64,000 bases of DNA from Nereocystis luetkeana (taxonomy: Eukaryota > Sar > Phaeophyceae > Laminariales > Laminariaceae). Below, piece after piece: positions 63,601 to 64,000 of this stretch. The stretch lies in NCBI GenBank assembly GCA_031213475.1, contig JARUPZ010000005.1, forward strand, positions 3,821,732-3,885,731. Direction: 5' to 3'. A program made the translations under genes and the position numbers. Within the stretch, counting starts at the first letter, position 1; each line of letters opens with the position of its first letter. Below the pieces are notes generated by a model that saw nothing but the letters and a program-made list of their open reading frames with translations, was not told where the DNA came from and did not search any database.

Positions 63601-64000
63601 TGTAGAGACCAGATTGCAAGGCGGTCTAGATGTTGCTATGTAGAACGTAGCGTATACACTCTGGAGGTGCCCGAGCACACACATACCCGGGGATGACCTG
63701 AACAACGAGGTTTCGTGCCTGGGTACTCCATACGAGTACTTTATACCTGGTGCCCTGCTAAACACACCCTTGGATTCTCTCACAGTACTCGACAATAGAT
63801 CCTACCTCTAGAAGATTAGATGTTGCTGTACCCGGTACATACCACGACCCCGCCGACCAACTTCTTCCAGGTCTTGGGCACGCTCCACGTACCTGGGACA
63901 CGACCTTGACCACCAGCCCGCTCCCCTCCGTATAGGCGTCCACAGCCCGCTGGTCAGCCGCCTTCCGCATCTTCAGGGCGTGGATGACGGAGCAGCCCCC
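54616..64000 (-). CDS. Protein kinase, 5' end beyond window (partial)
   Basis: Exons: 64000-63893 (continues past the edge), 63371-63316, 61999-61847, 60823-60687, 58739-58558, 57294-57142, 56574-56473, 54882-54616 (stop). Phases agree throughout; 385 residues are visible. Landmarks in order: glycine-loop end GGCSVIHAL, the ATP-anchoring Lys in LVVKVVS, an alpha-C Glu in RRELEMV, hinge VMVAESCDLQELL, catalytic loop HMDVKPANF, metal-binding GDLGFAG, activation-segment end KEYMAPETM, alpha-F DAWSVGIMLLQ, and the last-helix Arg in LLDPNPRRRLPLSDLL. The catalytic Asp, Lys and Asn and the magnesium-binding Asp are present, so activity is expected. Met replaces the usual Arg before the catalytic Asp, making it a non-RD type, and Leu replaces Phe in DFG. 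Between alpha-F and the final helices lie about 85 residues in two exons (57294-57142, 56574-56473) that look like an insert. Kinase group not assigned; substrates unknown. Confidence 0.9.
55218..55365 (-). mobile_element. Family P1 element, 5'-truncated copy 4
   Basis: Reverse orientation in the last kinase intron. Poly(G) of about 20 bases is followed by CGTACTCGATAGGAGAGG, CATAGACCCTCGCATCCC and CGGGTTTTCACCGACCACG. The distal part of the full element is missing, which fits 5' truncation on the element's own strand. Confidence 0.6.
56318..56455 (+). repeat. Dispersed GATGATC family, copy 6
   Basis: Forward copy in a kinase intron: ATCTGCATGAGCTCC, CTGGGTTGGATCTGTACTAC, GTCAGATTCTGCACAG, then CTATCTAGATCGTTATCTGG. 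Confidence 0.65.
59518..59616. mobile_element. Palindromic MITE-like element, copy 3
   Basis: A 99-bp copy in the kinase intron between exons 60823-60687 and 58739-58558. Its ends, GGGGCCATAGTAAATAGGAC and GTCCTATTTACTATGGTCCC, are the best-preserved inverted repeats of the three. No clear target duplication is visible. Confidence 0.8.
62105..62195 (-). mobile_element. Poly(C)-flanked element, family P2, copy 2
   Basis: Reverse orientation in a kinase intron: GCGTACTTATTTATGGCTTG, CTTAGTCATTTGACC, CCCTTTCGAGACAGAGC, then poly(G). It matches the copy at 28075-28180 block for block. Confidence 0.55.
62950..63095 (-). repeat. Dispersed GATGATC family, copy 7
   Basis: Reverse-orientation copy in a kinase intron: GTAGATCATTCTAGATCC, ATCATGCAGACCCCACCCGG and GCATGATCTACAGG. 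Confidence 0.55.

Overview
This is a nuclear genomic window from an intron-rich eukaryote. It holds no bacterial operons, ribosome binding sites, CRISPR arrays or phage genes. Coding sequence lies in short exons (30 to 360 bp) joined mostly by GT-AG introns averaging roughly 700 bp, with tandem and dispersed repeats between and inside genes. Short exons, long introns, a centrosomal/ciliary gene and heavy repeat content would fit a flagellate alga, for instance a heterokont or brown alga. The lineage is an inference from architecture, not from a marker.

Four genes can be reconstructed by following splice sites and reading-frame phase. (1) A CEP95-like centrosomal protein on the minus strand, about 5962-13146. 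(2) CNOT11, a CCR4-NOT deadenylase subunit, on the plus strand at 13267-24906; 11 coding exons give 450 codons that align along the length of the animal protein. (3) A 26-exon gene on the minus strand at 29262-50664, encoding about 1,291 residues of mostly coiled coil with a CxxCGG knuckle near the N terminus; I do not recognise its family. (4) A protein kinase on the minus strand, 54616 to beyond 64000, with its 5' end outside the window. Genes 1 and 2 are head to head with only about 120 bp between proposed start codons, so they probably share a bidirectional promoter.

Region by region: 1-3200 is two satellite arrays, the first made of blocks in alternating orientation; 3200-5960 is mostly unassigned with a small tandem array; 5962-24906 is the divergent CEP95/CNOT11 pair; 24907-29261 is intergenic, with repeats and one doubtful open frame; 29262-50664 is the coiled-coil gene, whose introns carry an 11-bp minisatellite, a 72-bp duplication and poly(C)-ended elements; 50665-54615 is intergenic with a nested hairpin element and a roughly 185-bp tandem array; 54616-64000 is the kinase.

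The genes do not form a pathway: CNOT11 acts in mRNA decay, CEP95-like at the centrosome or basal body, the kinase in signalling, and the coiled-coil protein is probably a structural or scaffold protein. The repeats are notable: a palindromic miniature element in three intronic copies, a SINE-sized family ending in poly(C), a second poly(C)-linked family, a third dispersed family in at least seven copies, a (TGTAC)n tract and a cluster of CRE-type TGACGTCA palindromes in a CNOT11 intron.
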